64,000 nucleotides of DNA from assembly GCF_014218805.1 (NCBI RefSeq), contig NZ_JACJUV010000003.1, forward strand, positions 62,001 through 126,000. The letters are read 5' to 3'. The stretch is from Teredinibacter franksiae (lineage in GTDB: Bacteria; Pseudomonadota; Gammaproteobacteria; Pseudomonadales; Cellvibrionaceae). The position numbers and the translations under genes are program-made. The notes under the pieces are model-generated. The model was not told where the DNA came from. It worked only from the letters and a program-made list of their open reading frames with translations, and searched no databases. Of the stretch, positions 16,348 to 24,956 are shown piece after piece (position 1 is the stretch's first letter; every line of letters starts with the position of its first letter).

Positions 16348-17820
16348 ATGAGCAGTTCCAAACTCAACCTGCTGGATTTCAGCCAGACCAATATTCGTAC
16401 CCTGCATGTAACATGGTTTGCTTTCTTTTTAACCTTTGTTATGTGGTTTTCTCACGCCCCCATGAAACCACTGATTATGGCCGCGTTCGATATGGATATT
16501 GCCCAGTGGAAAGCGCTGCTTATTCTCAACGTTGCGCTCACCATTCCAGCACGAATTGTTATTGGTATTCTCGTCGATAAATTTGGCCCACGCGTAGTTT
16601 ACAGTGCGCTGCTGGTTATCTCCGGCCTGCTGTGTATTGGCTTCGCCTTTTCGACTACCTACGAGCAATTGGCGATTATGCGTTTTGCCATGGGCTTTGC
16701 TGGTGCAGGCTTTGTGATTGGTATTCGCATGGTGGGCGAGTGGTTCCCTGCTCGGCAGGTTGGCCTCGCTGAAGGTGTATACGGCGGCTGGGGTAACTTC
16801 GGTTCTGCGGCGGCCGCTTTCAGCTTACCCACGCTAGCGTTGATGTTTGGCGGTGACGACGGCTGGCGCTATGCGATTGCCTGTACGGGTGTGTTCGCGA
16901 TGATCTACGGCGTTTTCTTCTACTGGAAAGCCCGTAACACACCCAAAGGCTCCACCTACTTCAAACCCAAAAAATCTGGCGGTTTGGAAGTCACCAGTAA
17001 GAAAGATTTTTATTTTTACCTGGCAATGAACCTGCCAATGTACTTTATCCTCGCAGTGCTCAGCTGGAAGCTTTCCCCTGCGGGTGTTGGCCTGCTGACT
17101 CAAACAGCCACCTACACTATCTACGCTATCTTGGTCGCACTGTGTATATTCCAGTTCTCACAAATATATAAAGTAAACAAGGAAATGCTCGCCCACGGCG
17201 CCGCTGAACACGACAAATACAAATTCAAGCAGGTCGCTATTCTGGATTGGGCTTACTTTGTTACCTTCGGTTCCGAACTGGCTGTTGTATCGATGCTACC
17301 GGCCTTTTTCCTCGAAACCTTTACCAACCTTAGCCTCGTTCAGGCGGGAGCCCTAGGTGCCGCCTTCGCGTTTATGAACTTGGTTGCTCGCCCAGGTGGT
17401 GGTTACATCAGCGACAAATACGGTCGACGTAAATCGCTCTCCATTTTTATCTGCGGTTTGGCTATTGGCTACTTTATCCTTTCGCAAGTTAACGGTAGTT
17501 GGTCAATATTCTTTGCTGTTGCGGCGGTAATGTTCTGCTCCTTCTTCGTTCAAGCCGGCGAAGGCGCGGTATTTGCCATGGTGCCTCTGGTTAAACGTCG
17601 TATGACAGGCCAGATTGCGGGCATGGCTGGCGCCTACGGAAACGTTGGTGCGGTAACCTTCCTAACGGCCTACAGCTTTGTAGAGGCCAGCACCTTCTTT
17701 ATGATTATCGGTGGCTGTGCCCTAGTGATATTCTTCGTAGTACAATTTCTCGAAGAACCAGAAGGCCATATGACCGAAGTACTGCCCGACGGCACCGTAC
17801 AACACATTGAACTGACCTAA
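16348..17820 (+). CDS. nasA: Nitrate/nitrite MFS transporter (NarK/NasA family)
   Basis: A 490-residue, about 12-helix inner membrane transporter of the nitrate-nitrite porter family. Both family signatures are present: [13 protein letters not shown] in helix 5 and [12 protein letters not shown] near helix 11, along with the conserved arginines in the helix 2 and 8 regions ([24 protein letters not shown]). The sigma-54 promoter upstream suggests control by nitrogen limitation and thus nitrate assimilation rather than respiration. The next gene is a PP2C-kinase fusion; in Pseudomonas aeruginosa a similar kinase gene lies next to nasA and nirB. An element copy and a terminator follow the stop codon. 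Confidence 0.93.
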   Translation: MSSSKLNLLDFSQTNIRTLHVTWFAFFLTFVMWFSHAPMKPLIMAAFDMDIAQWKALLILNVALTIPARIVIGILVDKFGPRVVYSALLVISGLLCIGFAFSTTYEQLAIMRFAMGFAGAGFVIGIRMVGEWFPARQVGLAEGVYGGWGNFGSAAAAFSLPTLALMFGGDDGWRYAIACTGVFAMIYGVFFYWKARNTPKGSTYFKPKKSGGLEVTSKKDFYFYLAMNLPMYFILAVLSWKLSPAGVGLLTQTATYTIYAILVALCIFQFSQIYKVNKEMLAHGAAEHDKYKFKQVAILDWAYFVTFGSELAVVSMLPAFFLETFTNLSLVQAGALGAAFAFMNLVARPGGGYISDKYGRRKSLSIFICGLAIGYFILSQVNGSWSIFFAVAAVMFCSFFVQAGEGAVFAMVPLVKRRMTGQIAGMAGAYGNVGAVTFLTAYSFVEASTFFMIIGGCALVIFFVVQFLEEPEGHMTEVLPDGTVQHIELT

Positions 17821-17925
17821 GGGCAGTTCAATTAATTACTTTTGGCCTGCGTGGAAAGGTCACAAGCCTTACTCTAAGGCTTGCCAGCCACGCAGAGACT
17901 AAAATCAATTAATAGCGGAGCCCCT
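17820..17925. repeat. Dispersed intergenic element, copy A (106 bp, nested palindrome)
   Basis: The ends are AGGGCAGTTCAATTAATTA and, inverted, AGGGGCTCCGCTATTAATTG; the inner arms CTGCGTGG also pair. A central hairpin CAAGCCTTA/TAAGGCTTG (17863-17871, 17875-17883) completes a long imperfect stem. Read on the minus strand it matches copy B at 22799 over its first 35 bases. It begins at the stop codon of the nitrate transporter. Confidence 0.7.
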
Positions 17926-17964
17926 AATCCGACAATTTGTAATTCGTGTATTATTAACCGTTTT

Positions 17965-17997
17965 AAAGCAGCCCCCCACTGGGGCTGCTTTTGTTTT
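17965..17997 (+). terminator. Rho-independent terminator
   Basis: Stem AAAGCAGCCCC/GGGGCTGCTTT (17965-17975, 17981-17991) with a 5-base loop is followed by TTGTTTT. It separates the transporter from the kinase gene. Confidence 0.88.
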
Positions 17998-18036
17998 CGA
18001 GCCAGTGAACACGCCCTACTTATTAGGAATTAACAA

Positions 18037-19767
18037 GTGGACCACCTGAAATCGACATTAAAAATAGAACTGTCGCAAATCAGCGACAAAGGCCCCAAAT
18101 CTGAAAACCAAGATACGGTCGGCGCCCGTATTCCGTCAGATGACCAACATTCCACACTTGCCACCAAGGGTATTGCCATTGCTGTTGCTGACGGCGTAAG
18201 CAGTAGCTCTTCTGCTCGCCAGGCAAGCCAGGCGGCCGTGACAGGTTTTTTAACCGACTACTACGCCACACCCGAAACCTGGCGCACGCAACAATCCGCG
18301 GTGCGAGTAATTCACTCACTAAACTCCTACCTATGGGGACTAAGCCAAAATAGTATTAGGGGTGAAGGCCATCTCACTACTTTTAGCGCCTTGGTTTTAA
18401 AAGGTGACAAACTCTTTACCTTCCACATTGGTGACACGCGTATTTATCGCCTACGCGACAACCAGTTAGAACAATTAACCCGTGACCACTGCCAAGTAAT
18501 TGATAAAAACACCACCTACTTAAGTCGCGCTTTGGGCGCCGACATTACCGTAGATGTGGACATGCATATGGACGAAGTAGAGCCCGGCGATCTGTACGTG
18601 CTCACCTCCGACGGTATTCACGATGCTATCCCAGCAAAAATATTTAATCAGCTGGTAATCGACAATCAAGAAAACCCCGAAGCCCTCACCAGCAAGGCCT
18701 CGGCACTTTCCGCTGAACACAACACCAAAGACAACATCAGTATTCAAGCCGTTCGTGTGCTGTCCATTGGTACACCCTCGCAATCGGATGCGGTCACAAT
18801 TCTATCGAAACTACCCTTCCCACCTTTGCTCGAACCCGGTAATAAACTGGATAGCATGACCGTCGAAAAAATCTTGCACGAATCTGAACGCAGCCAAGTG
18901 TATTTAGTGAAAAATGAACAGGGTACACCGCTGGTGATGAAAACCCCCTCGGTTAATTACGAAGATGACCCAGCATATATCGAGCGTTTTGTTATGGAAT
19001 CTTGGATTGGCTCACGTATTCAAAACGCCCAAGTCGCCAGGGTGGTTACACCGCCACACGCGCGCAAAACACTCTATTACCTTACCGAACATATCGCCGG
19101 CCCCACACTCCAGCAGCTAATAAAGGAACGTGCGCCCTTTGACATTCCCGATGCCATCGAATTAACAGAGCAAATCATTAAGGGTATTCGCGCTTTTCAC
19201 CGCAAAGACACACTCCATCAAGACATAAAACCCGCCAATATTGTGATCGGCTCTCAGGGGGCCACCATTATCGATTTTGGCTCCTGCTGGGTAGCCGGTA
19301 TACAGGAAGCTGGCGCGCCGTTTCAGCGAGACGAGGTGCTCGGCACACTGGACTACTCTGCGCCGGAATACCGTTATGGCGGTAATGTTGGCCATAAATC
19401 CGACCAATTTTCACTAGCGGTACTACTGTATGAAATGTTCACCCAAAAGCACCCCTATGGGGAGGCCTACAGTAAGGCAAACAGCCTGAAGAGCTTCCAA
19501 AAGCTCACTTACATTCCCGCACAAAAACATAACGCGCTGGTGCCCCCATGGCTGGACAAAGCGATGGCAAAGGCCCTGAGCATTCAGCCCGGCAACCGCT
19601 ACGCCGCCCTCTCCGAGTGGCAGCTCGACCTGCAACGACCAAACCCCAATTGGACAGGAGCAGCGGGCACACCTTTTCTGGAAAAAGACCCAATGCTATT
19701 TTGGAAGATACTGGCCGGTTTTGGCTGGATGATTGCGTTGGCACTGTTTATTAGCAAAACCCTGTAG
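18037..19767 (+). CDS. Bifunctional PP2C phosphatase / Ser-Thr protein kinase, membrane-anchored
   Basis: A 576-residue fusion starting at GTG (AGGA eight bases upstream). The N-terminal PP2C domain (about 5-245) has metal-binding Asp26 (SENQD) and Asp52 (VADGV) and the later TSDGI motif. The kinase domain (about 270-535) has the ATP-binding Lys302 (VMK), the catalytic loop HQDIKPANI (Asp396, with Gln replacing the usual Arg), and DFG Asp413. The HRD Arg change suggests activation-loop phosphorylation is not needed. A single C-terminal helix (FWKILAGFGWMIALALFI) would place the enzyme on the cytoplasmic face of the membrane. Its partner proteins are unknown; the neighbouring nitrate transporter, and similar pairs in pseudomonads, suggest a role in nitrate assimilation. 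Confidence 0.92.
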   Translation: MDHLKSTLKIELSQISDKGPKSENQDTVGARIPSDDQHSTLATKGIAIAVADGVSSSSSARQASQAAVTGFLTDYYATPETWRTQQSAVRVIHSLNSYLWGLSQNSIRGEGHLTTFSALVLKGDKLFTFHIGDTRIYRLRDNQLEQLTRDHCQVIDKNTTYLSRALGADITVDVDMHMDEVEPGDLYVLTSDGIHDAIPAKIFNQLVIDNQENPEALTSKASALSAEHNTKDNISIQAVRVLSIGTPSQSDAVTILSKLPFPPLLEPGNKLDSMTVEKILHESERSQVYLVKNEQGTPLVMKTPSVNYEDDPAYIERFVMESWIGSRIQNAQVARVVTPPHARKTLYYLTEHIAGPTLQQLIKERAPFDIPDAIELTEQIIKGIRAFHRKDTLHQDIKPANIVIGSQGATIIDFGSCWVAGIQEAGAPFQRDEVLGTLDYSAPEYRYGGNVGHKSDQFSLAVLLYEMFTQKHPYGEAYSKANSLKSFQKLTYIPAQKHNALVPPWLDKAMAKALSIQPGNRYAALSEWQLDLQRPNPNWTGAAGTPFLEKDPMLFWKILAGFGWMIALALFISKTL

Positions 19768-19829
19768 GCAATAATCAATAGGCAAAAATTACTTTGCTAT
19801 ACTTTTTGAGCACTCAAAAGGTAACGGCA

Positions 19830-20944
19830 ATGCTGAATTTTATCCGTTCCTGGTTTCAGGGAAATGGCCCCACACCGCTAGAGATTGAAACGCTCGAACA
19901 AAAAGTCAAAAAGCTTGAGCAAGAGCTGCAGCTCTTGCTCAAGCCGAACAAAGCAGGCTTCGTGACCTATGGATCTCCAATGCCGCGACCATGGAGCATA
20001 TTCGCGAAAGTATGGCCCAAACGACATCCACTGCCTTAGAACAGAAAAGTCAATTGACTGAATCGTCTGTAAATTACCAACAAATAAAAACTATACTCAC
20101 GGCAATCAGTGAATCTCTACATGTGATGGACAACAAAACAGCGAAAGTTACCGAGGGTGTACAGGAGCTTACAGAAGTTGGTACCCAAATTGAGAGCTTT
20201 GTGACACAAATACGAGGCATATCCGACCAAACTAATCTCCTCGCATTGAATGCCGCGATTGAAGCCGCTAGAGCAGGAGAACAAGGCCGCGGATTTGCCG
20301 TAGTGGCCGATGAGGTGCGTGCACTCGCGCAAAAGTCGGCACAGGCATCTTCAGAAATATCGGACCTTATCCACACCATTACCGATAAAACAGAAGACGT
20401 TGCCCAACGCATTTCGGAAACCAGTACAACCGTTCAGCAAACATCTCAATCGACGAAAGATATATCCATAATCGTCGACGACTTTACCCATCACGCACAA
20501 AACATGTCACTAACCATTGCGCTTTCCGCCTAACGATCCTTTGTTCAAACCGTGAAATTAGATCACGTTGTTTGGAAATCCGAAGTATATCGCCGGTTTT
20601 GGGGGAAATCAGAAAAGTCGCTAGATACCTTTTCTGATCATACCGAGTGTCGGTTGGGCAAATGGTACTATCAAGGAGATGGTAAAAAATCGTTCAGCCA
20701 TTTGCATTCATTTAAAGCAATAGAGGCACCTCACCGAGACGTACACACAAAGGGCATTGAAGCATTACAGTTCGCTGAGCAAAATAAAACAGATGACGCA
20801 TTTAACTCACTGAGTGACATGGAAACCGCCAGCGATAAAGTTCTTACATTATTAACCGCAATTGAAAGCGATATTGTTAACACTTACACTTCAGGAACAA
20901 CAACTTCAATACACCAACATAGCACAGAGGCCGAAATTTTTTAG
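19830..20944 (+). pseudogene. Interrupted soluble chemoreceptor with C-terminal CZB zinc domain
   Basis: The reading frame is broken twice. From the ATG at 19830 a coiled-coil N-terminus ([19 protein letters not shown]) runs to about 19960, where a net one-base loss shifts the frame. The second part ([17 protein letters not shown], then the receptor hairpin motif [19 protein letters not shown]) ends at TAA 20531-20533. The same frame then continues as SFVQTVKLDHVVWK into a CZB domain (to 20944) with the zinc-ligand pattern LDHVVWK, CRLGKWYYQG and HRDVH. Joined, these make a cytoplasmic receptor with no membrane segment, as in CZB chemoreceptors that sense zinc or hypochlorous acid. Two independent lesions favour a real pseudogene; sequencing error remains possible. 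Confidence 0.8.
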
Positions 20945-20957
20945 TGTGTGTAGCTTG

Positions 20958-22064
20958 TCAGAGACGCCCGTTAAGGTCGCTAATACAGTGCTTTGGAGGT
21001 AAAGGGTTGGTGCAAAAACGTTCCACACCTTTCGCCTCAACCGCTTGCCACAACGACTGAATAAGCTGCTCTTTGGAACCCGGTGCTTCCCACCCACTGT
21101 TGTTTATCCACTGCGCAATAGCGTCCGCCACATTCGGATAAACCACACGGGGACCCGAAAAATGCTTCAGCCAGTCCGCCGTCACTTTGGACTCTAGGGT
21201 ATCCATGGTCATGGCAAGCTTCAGCTCCTCCATGGCCCTAGCATTGGATAACTGCTCCAACTGCCCTCGTAAAGGCTTCACCAATATCTTCTTACCTAGG
21301 TGAATAGCTTCACTGGACAACTCAAAACCGGCGTTACTGATAACACCTTCACAGGTCGCAAGATCATACTTAAAGCCGTCACGTGATAGTGGCCGCAATT
21401 CAATATGGCCTCGCGTTTCCGGCTTTTCAAAATCACCATAATAGTAAAATTTGTAGTCCGTGAAAGGTTTAAGCAATGCCAATACAGCCTCAATTGACTC
21501 AAACCCGAGGTATACCAAAATTTTTCCCGCTACCACGGTGTCTTCAGTAACATCCATATCAACAATAGGCGGCAGTATTTGTTGATCAAAATGATGCCAG
21601 TGCAAACCCAAACTAGCCGCTGCAGGCGCGAACATTTCCATAATTTTTCGCCCCAAATAGTCATCGCCTCGACGCGGAACTTTATGGTCAAATGCATATT
21701 GATGACCTACACCAATACAAGCTATACCTTTACGACGAGCCGCCCATGCAGTAATAGGTTCAAAGTCTGTCAGCACAATATCGTAGGGCTTTAGATCTAG
21801 CTGGTTAATATCCAGCCACAGCTGTCGAAGGCTGGTCTTTTTTAGCGTTTTCCAAACATTTATTTTCCCGGCTTGGTGGGCAAACGTTAATCCACGTTTA
21901 CATTGCCAACTACCAAATTCTTCCATATCAAAATAGTTTGCCCTGTCTCTACCAGAGAACAAGTAATCAACTTCAATACCATATTCACATAGGTATTTAT
22001 TTAAAGCACGCGCACGACTCAAGTGACCGTTGCCCGTCCCCTGAACACCGTAGAGTATTTTCAT
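20958..22064 (-). CDS. Glycosyltransferase-like protein, MJ1255 family
   Basis: A 368-residue GT-B fold protein. The ATG at 22064 follows AGGAGA by seven bases. The N-terminus MKILYGVQGTGNGHLSRA is the glycine-rich nucleotide-sugar transferase loop of this conserved family (related to MurG and UDP-glucuronosyltransferases). The second half has VISNAGFELSSEAIHLGKK, matching the donor-binding motif of such enzymes. The PAP2 phosphatase gene lies 29 bases upstream on the same strand, so they are probably co-transcribed and may modify a lipid-linked glycan. Donor and acceptor are unknown. Confidence 0.82.
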   Translation of the reverse strand: MKILYGVQGTGNGHLSRARALNKYLCEYGIEVDYLFSGRDRANYFDMEEFGSWQCKRGLTFAHQAGKINVWKTLKKTSLRQLWLDINQLDLKPYDIVLTDFEPITAWAARRKGIACIGVGHQYAFDHKVPRRGDDYLGRKIMEMFAPAAASLGLHWHHFDQQILPPIVDMDVTEDTVVAGKILVYLGFESIEAVLALLKPFTDYKFYYYGDFEKPETRGHIELRPLSRDGFKYDLATCEGVISNAGFELSSEAIHLGKKILVKPLRGQLEQLSNARAMEELKLAMTMDTLESKVTADWLKHFSGPRVVYPNVADAIAQWINNSGWEAPGSKEQLIQSLWQAVEAKGVERFCTNPLPPKHCISDLNGRL

Positions 22065-22093
22065 TGAGTTCTCCTGTGCGCACCTCAATTAAT

Positions 22094-22606
22094 TTAAAGA
22101 AGGCTCATTGCCAAAACACAAATAGAGTGCCCGAGCAATGCACCCGCCATTACATCCGTTGGAAAATGCACACCGAGCATAACGCGTGCAGCGCCTACAC
22201 TCGCGGCCCAAGGGTATAGAACCCAGATTAACCATGGAAATTCAGCGCTCAAAGCACAAGCCACTAAAAAAGCAGCCGAAGTATGTCCTGATGGAAAACT
22301 GAACTGGTCAGAAGGCGTCACCTCACTTGTAAATCCAGGTATAGCTACCGCAGGGCGATTCCGACGAAAAGACGATTTAAAGATTAAATACAGCACACGC
22401 TCTACAAGAAATGTAACGCCCATTAACTTCGCCATATGCCATTGACCTAACAATATAAAGACAACACCCAGAACCCCGTACACAGGCCCGTCCGCCGTCC
22501 TAGAAACATACCGACTTAATACAACCGCCAATTCGCGATGCCTACGACGTAAACACCAGTCGAATGTAGCTAAGTCAATTTGATGTATATTCTGTAAAAC
22601 ACGCAT
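22094..22606 (-). CDS. PAP2-family membrane phosphatase
   Basis: A 170-residue inner membrane protein of the type 2 phosphatidic acid phosphatase family. The ATG at 22606 is chosen for the GGAGGG before it; an open frame extends to 22657 without a ribosome binding site. All three catalytic motifs are present: KSSFRRNRP, PSGHTSAAF and SVGAARVMLGVHFPTD (Ala replaces the usual Arg next to Ser but Arg follows). Such enzymes dephosphorylate phosphatidate, undecaprenyl pyrophosphate or lipid A. It is the first gene of a pair with the glycosyltransferase. Confidence 0.88.
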   Translation of the reverse strand: MRVLQNIHQIDLATFDWCLRRRHRELAVVLSRYVSRTADGPVYGVLGVVFILLGQWHMAKLMGVTFLVERVLYLIFKSSFRRNRPAVAIPGFTSEVTPSDQFSFPSGHTSAAFLVACALSAEFPWLIWVLYPWAASVGAARVMLGVHFPTDVMAGALLGHSICVLAMSLL

Positions 22607-23075
22607 GCTCAGCCCTCCAATGAAGGCCAAACTACCACCGAACTGTGACAGAAACATGAGGGTATTATGACGATTTGGTTACACCAGCAACAATCCAACA
22701 CCTAATAAACGATATCTGTATCAATACCACCCCATATCGCAAGGGCATCAACATACACCCTCTACCGCCTGTGCTCGAACGCGCCATAACTTCCATTTGG
22801 GCTCCTCTATTAATTGATTTTAGCCTCTGCGCGATCAGGCAGGCCTTAGTGTAAGGTCAACTGCGCAGAAGTAGGCTGGTTGCCCTTCCAAGCAGATAAT
22901 TCGTTCTCACTACAACCGTCAAAAACGATCGACATCGACACCCTAGAGCCTTCCCTCAAAATACTGGCACCTATCCTATTCTTACGTTATCGTGCACTCC
23001 GGCATATCTGCCTGATCCATACTAAAATCTATACACCAGTAATCTGTAAGCCAGCATCTCCGCGAGGAACTCTAG
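22607..23075. other. Intergenic region before the DUF1538 gene
   Basis: A 469-base gap between divergent genes. It contains copy B of the dispersed element (22799-22886) and presumably the promoters of both neighbours; the short open frame at 22880-23101 is not convincing. GAGGA at 23065-23069 serves the TTG start at 23076. Confidence 0.5.
22799..22886. repeat. Dispersed intergenic element, copy B (about 88 bp)
   Basis: It starts GGGCTCCTCTATTAATTG and shares TTTTAGCCTCTGCGCG with copy C. The inner arms CTGCGCG/CTGCGCAG pair and enclose a hairpin GGCCTTA/TAAGGTC; the right end is GTTGCCCTT. Confidence 0.65.
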
Positions 23076-24956
23076 TTGAAAAACCCAGACCTGCATATTG
23101 AGTTAAGCCTCTCAGAAAAACTCAGCATTCTTTGGCCCTACATCGCAGATAACTTCTTAAGCCAAGTAAAGAGTATTTGGTTTATCGTTTTTTACCTGGC
23201 AATTTTTCAAATTCTGGTTCTTGGCCTACCTCTTGTTTACACCACAATGATTTCTGTGGGTATTTTTATCGTTGTGCTCGGGCTAATGTTCTTTATGGAA
23301 GGCCTACGACTGGGTTTGATGCCTCTGGGTGAAACCATTGGTGCAATTCTACCCCGTAATACACCCCTTTGGGGCGTGCTGTTGTTTTCATTTGTAATGG
23401 GCGTAGGCGCCACCTTTGCAGAACCAGCCATTGCGGTACTACGCTCGGCAGGAGCCGGCGTTCGTGCCGAACAAACACCCTTGCTATTCAGCTTGCTAAA
23501 CGATTTCACCGGTGAGCTGGTAAGTGTTGTGGGGATTGGTGTTGGCTTGGCGGTACTTTTAGGCGTGCTGCGTTTTTACCGCAACTGGTCCCTTAAAATT
23601 CTGGTACTACCGATAGTGGCATTACTGATAGTGCTTACGCTATTCGCCAACACCATTCCGCAATTGCAGGCGGTATTAGGCCTTGCCTGGGACTGTGGAG
23701 CCGTAACCACCGGGCCAGTAACCGTTCCCCTTGTGCTAGCGCTGGGCATAGGTGTTTGCCGTATTCTAGGTGATGGTGATACCAGTAATGCCGGGTTTGG
23801 CATTGTCACTTTGGCCTCACTATTTCCGATTATTGCGGTGCTATTACTCAGCTTTTATCACTATTTTAATAACGATTATATAGGTGCAGAAAACTATACA
23901 GGCGAATACAAAATTGAAACGCTGGCAACCACCATTAAAAGTGACCAGCCCAATATGCGCTTGAACACCAACACGTTATTTAGTGAGGAAGAATATCGCC
24001 GTTATGCCGATTCTGACAACTTCAATATTAAATATGAAGTTGAATATCGAGGTGGCACCAAGCAATTGGTCGATGGCGAAATTGTTATTTCGAATGCACA
24101 AATTGTGCTAACAAAAACCCCATCCCCCATTCCGGCCCTAATGAGCAAAGACACCTGGAACCCAGCCGTTGAGATAGCTAAAGACCTTCAATCATCTTTA
24201 ATGGCTTCTATACGAGCGATTGTGCCACTGTGTATATTCCTGGTGGCATCCCTGTGGCTTATATTGCGGCTCAACAAAGAAAAACTCAAAGTAGCAATGG
24301 AAATTAAAATCGGTATTGCCTTTGCTCTCATCGGCATGACTTTATTCATGCTTGGCTTGAGTTTAGGATTAACACCTCTGGGTTCACAGCTGGGCGGCAA
24401 TATTCCCACAGCATTCGCAAGCCTAACACCATGGGGCGCTGAAGGTGGTGGATTTGTACCGCCTAAATTTGATACTGAAGCAACAGGAAAAGTTATCGCT
24501 ATTATTTTTGGTTTTTTCCTCGGTTATGGCGCCACCTTGGCAGAGCCTGCATTGAACGCACTAGGTAACACCGTCGAGAAAGTGACCGTAGGCGCCTTTA
24601 AAAAACGCCTACTTATGCACTCCGTTGCCTTCGGTGTTGGAATGGGTATTGCTACGGGCGTAACCAAAATCGCCTTCAATTTACCGCTGATAAACCTCTT
24701 AATTCCGCCCTACCTTTTATTGTTACTTCTTACTTGGTGGTCTTCTGAAGAGTTTGTCAATTTCGGCTGGGATTCAGCGGGTGTAACTACCGGCCCCATT
24801 ACCGTACCCCTAGTTTTGGCGATGGGCTTGGGGGTAGGTGCTGCGGTACCCGGTGTATCCGATGGTTTTGGCATTTTAGCTCTCGCATCGGTCGGCCCCA
24901 TTATTACCGTGCTCAGCGTTGGGCTTATTGTTGCACGAATAAATAGAGATCAATGA
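23076..24956 (+). CDS. DUF1538 membrane protein with internal duplication
   Basis: A 626-residue inner membrane protein starting at TTG (GAGGA seven bases upstream). It contains two homologous DUF1538 halves, about residues 10-270 and 375-622. Each carries the same two motifs: GATFAEPAIAVL / GATLAEPALNAL, and WDCGAVTTGPVTVPLVLA / WDSAGVTTGPITVPLVLA, plus a GLMPLGE / GLTPLGS element. Between the halves is a hydrophilic insert of about 90 residues (KIETLATTIKSDQPN onward). An inverted or tandem repeat with conserved polar residues inside helices is the pattern of a transporter. Its stop overlaps the start of the triple PII-like gene (ATGA), so the two are translated together and probably act together. 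Substrate unknown. Confidence 0.85.
   Translation: MKNPDLHIELSLSEKLSILWPYIADNFLSQVKSIWFIVFYLAIFQILVLGLPLVYTTMISVGIFIVVLGLMFFMEGLRLGLMPLGETIGAILPRNTPLWGVLLFSFVMGVGATFAEPAIAVLRSAGAGVRAEQTPLLFSLLNDFTGELVSVVGIGVGLAVLLGVLRFYRNWSLKILVLPIVALLIVLTLFANTIPQLQAVLGLAWDCGAVTTGPVTVPLVLALGIGVCRILGDGDTSNAGFGIVTLASLFPIIAVLLLSFYHYFNNDYIGAENYTGEYKIETLATTIKSDQPNMRLNTNTLFSEEEYRRYADSDNFNIKYEVEYRGGTKQLVDGEIVISNAQIVLTKTPSPIPALMSKDTWNPAVEIAKDLQSSLMASIRAIVPLCIFLVASLWLILRLNKEKLKVAMEIKIGIAFALIGMTLFMLGLSLGLTPLGSQLGGNIPTAFASLTPWGAEGGGFVPPKFDTEATGKVIAIIFGFFLGYGATLAEPALNALGNTVEKVTVGAFKKRLLMHSVAFGVGMGIATGVTKIAFNLPLINLLIPPYLLLLLLTWWSSEEFVNFGWDSAGVTTGPITVPLVLAMGLGVGAAVPGVSDGFGILALASVGPIITVLSVGLIVARINRDQ

Noticed and set aside
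17820..17925. Target-site duplication CTAA flanking element copy A
   Set aside because: The same four bases border both sides in copy A if GGGC is taken as the end, but copies B and C do not show matching flanks, so it may be chance.
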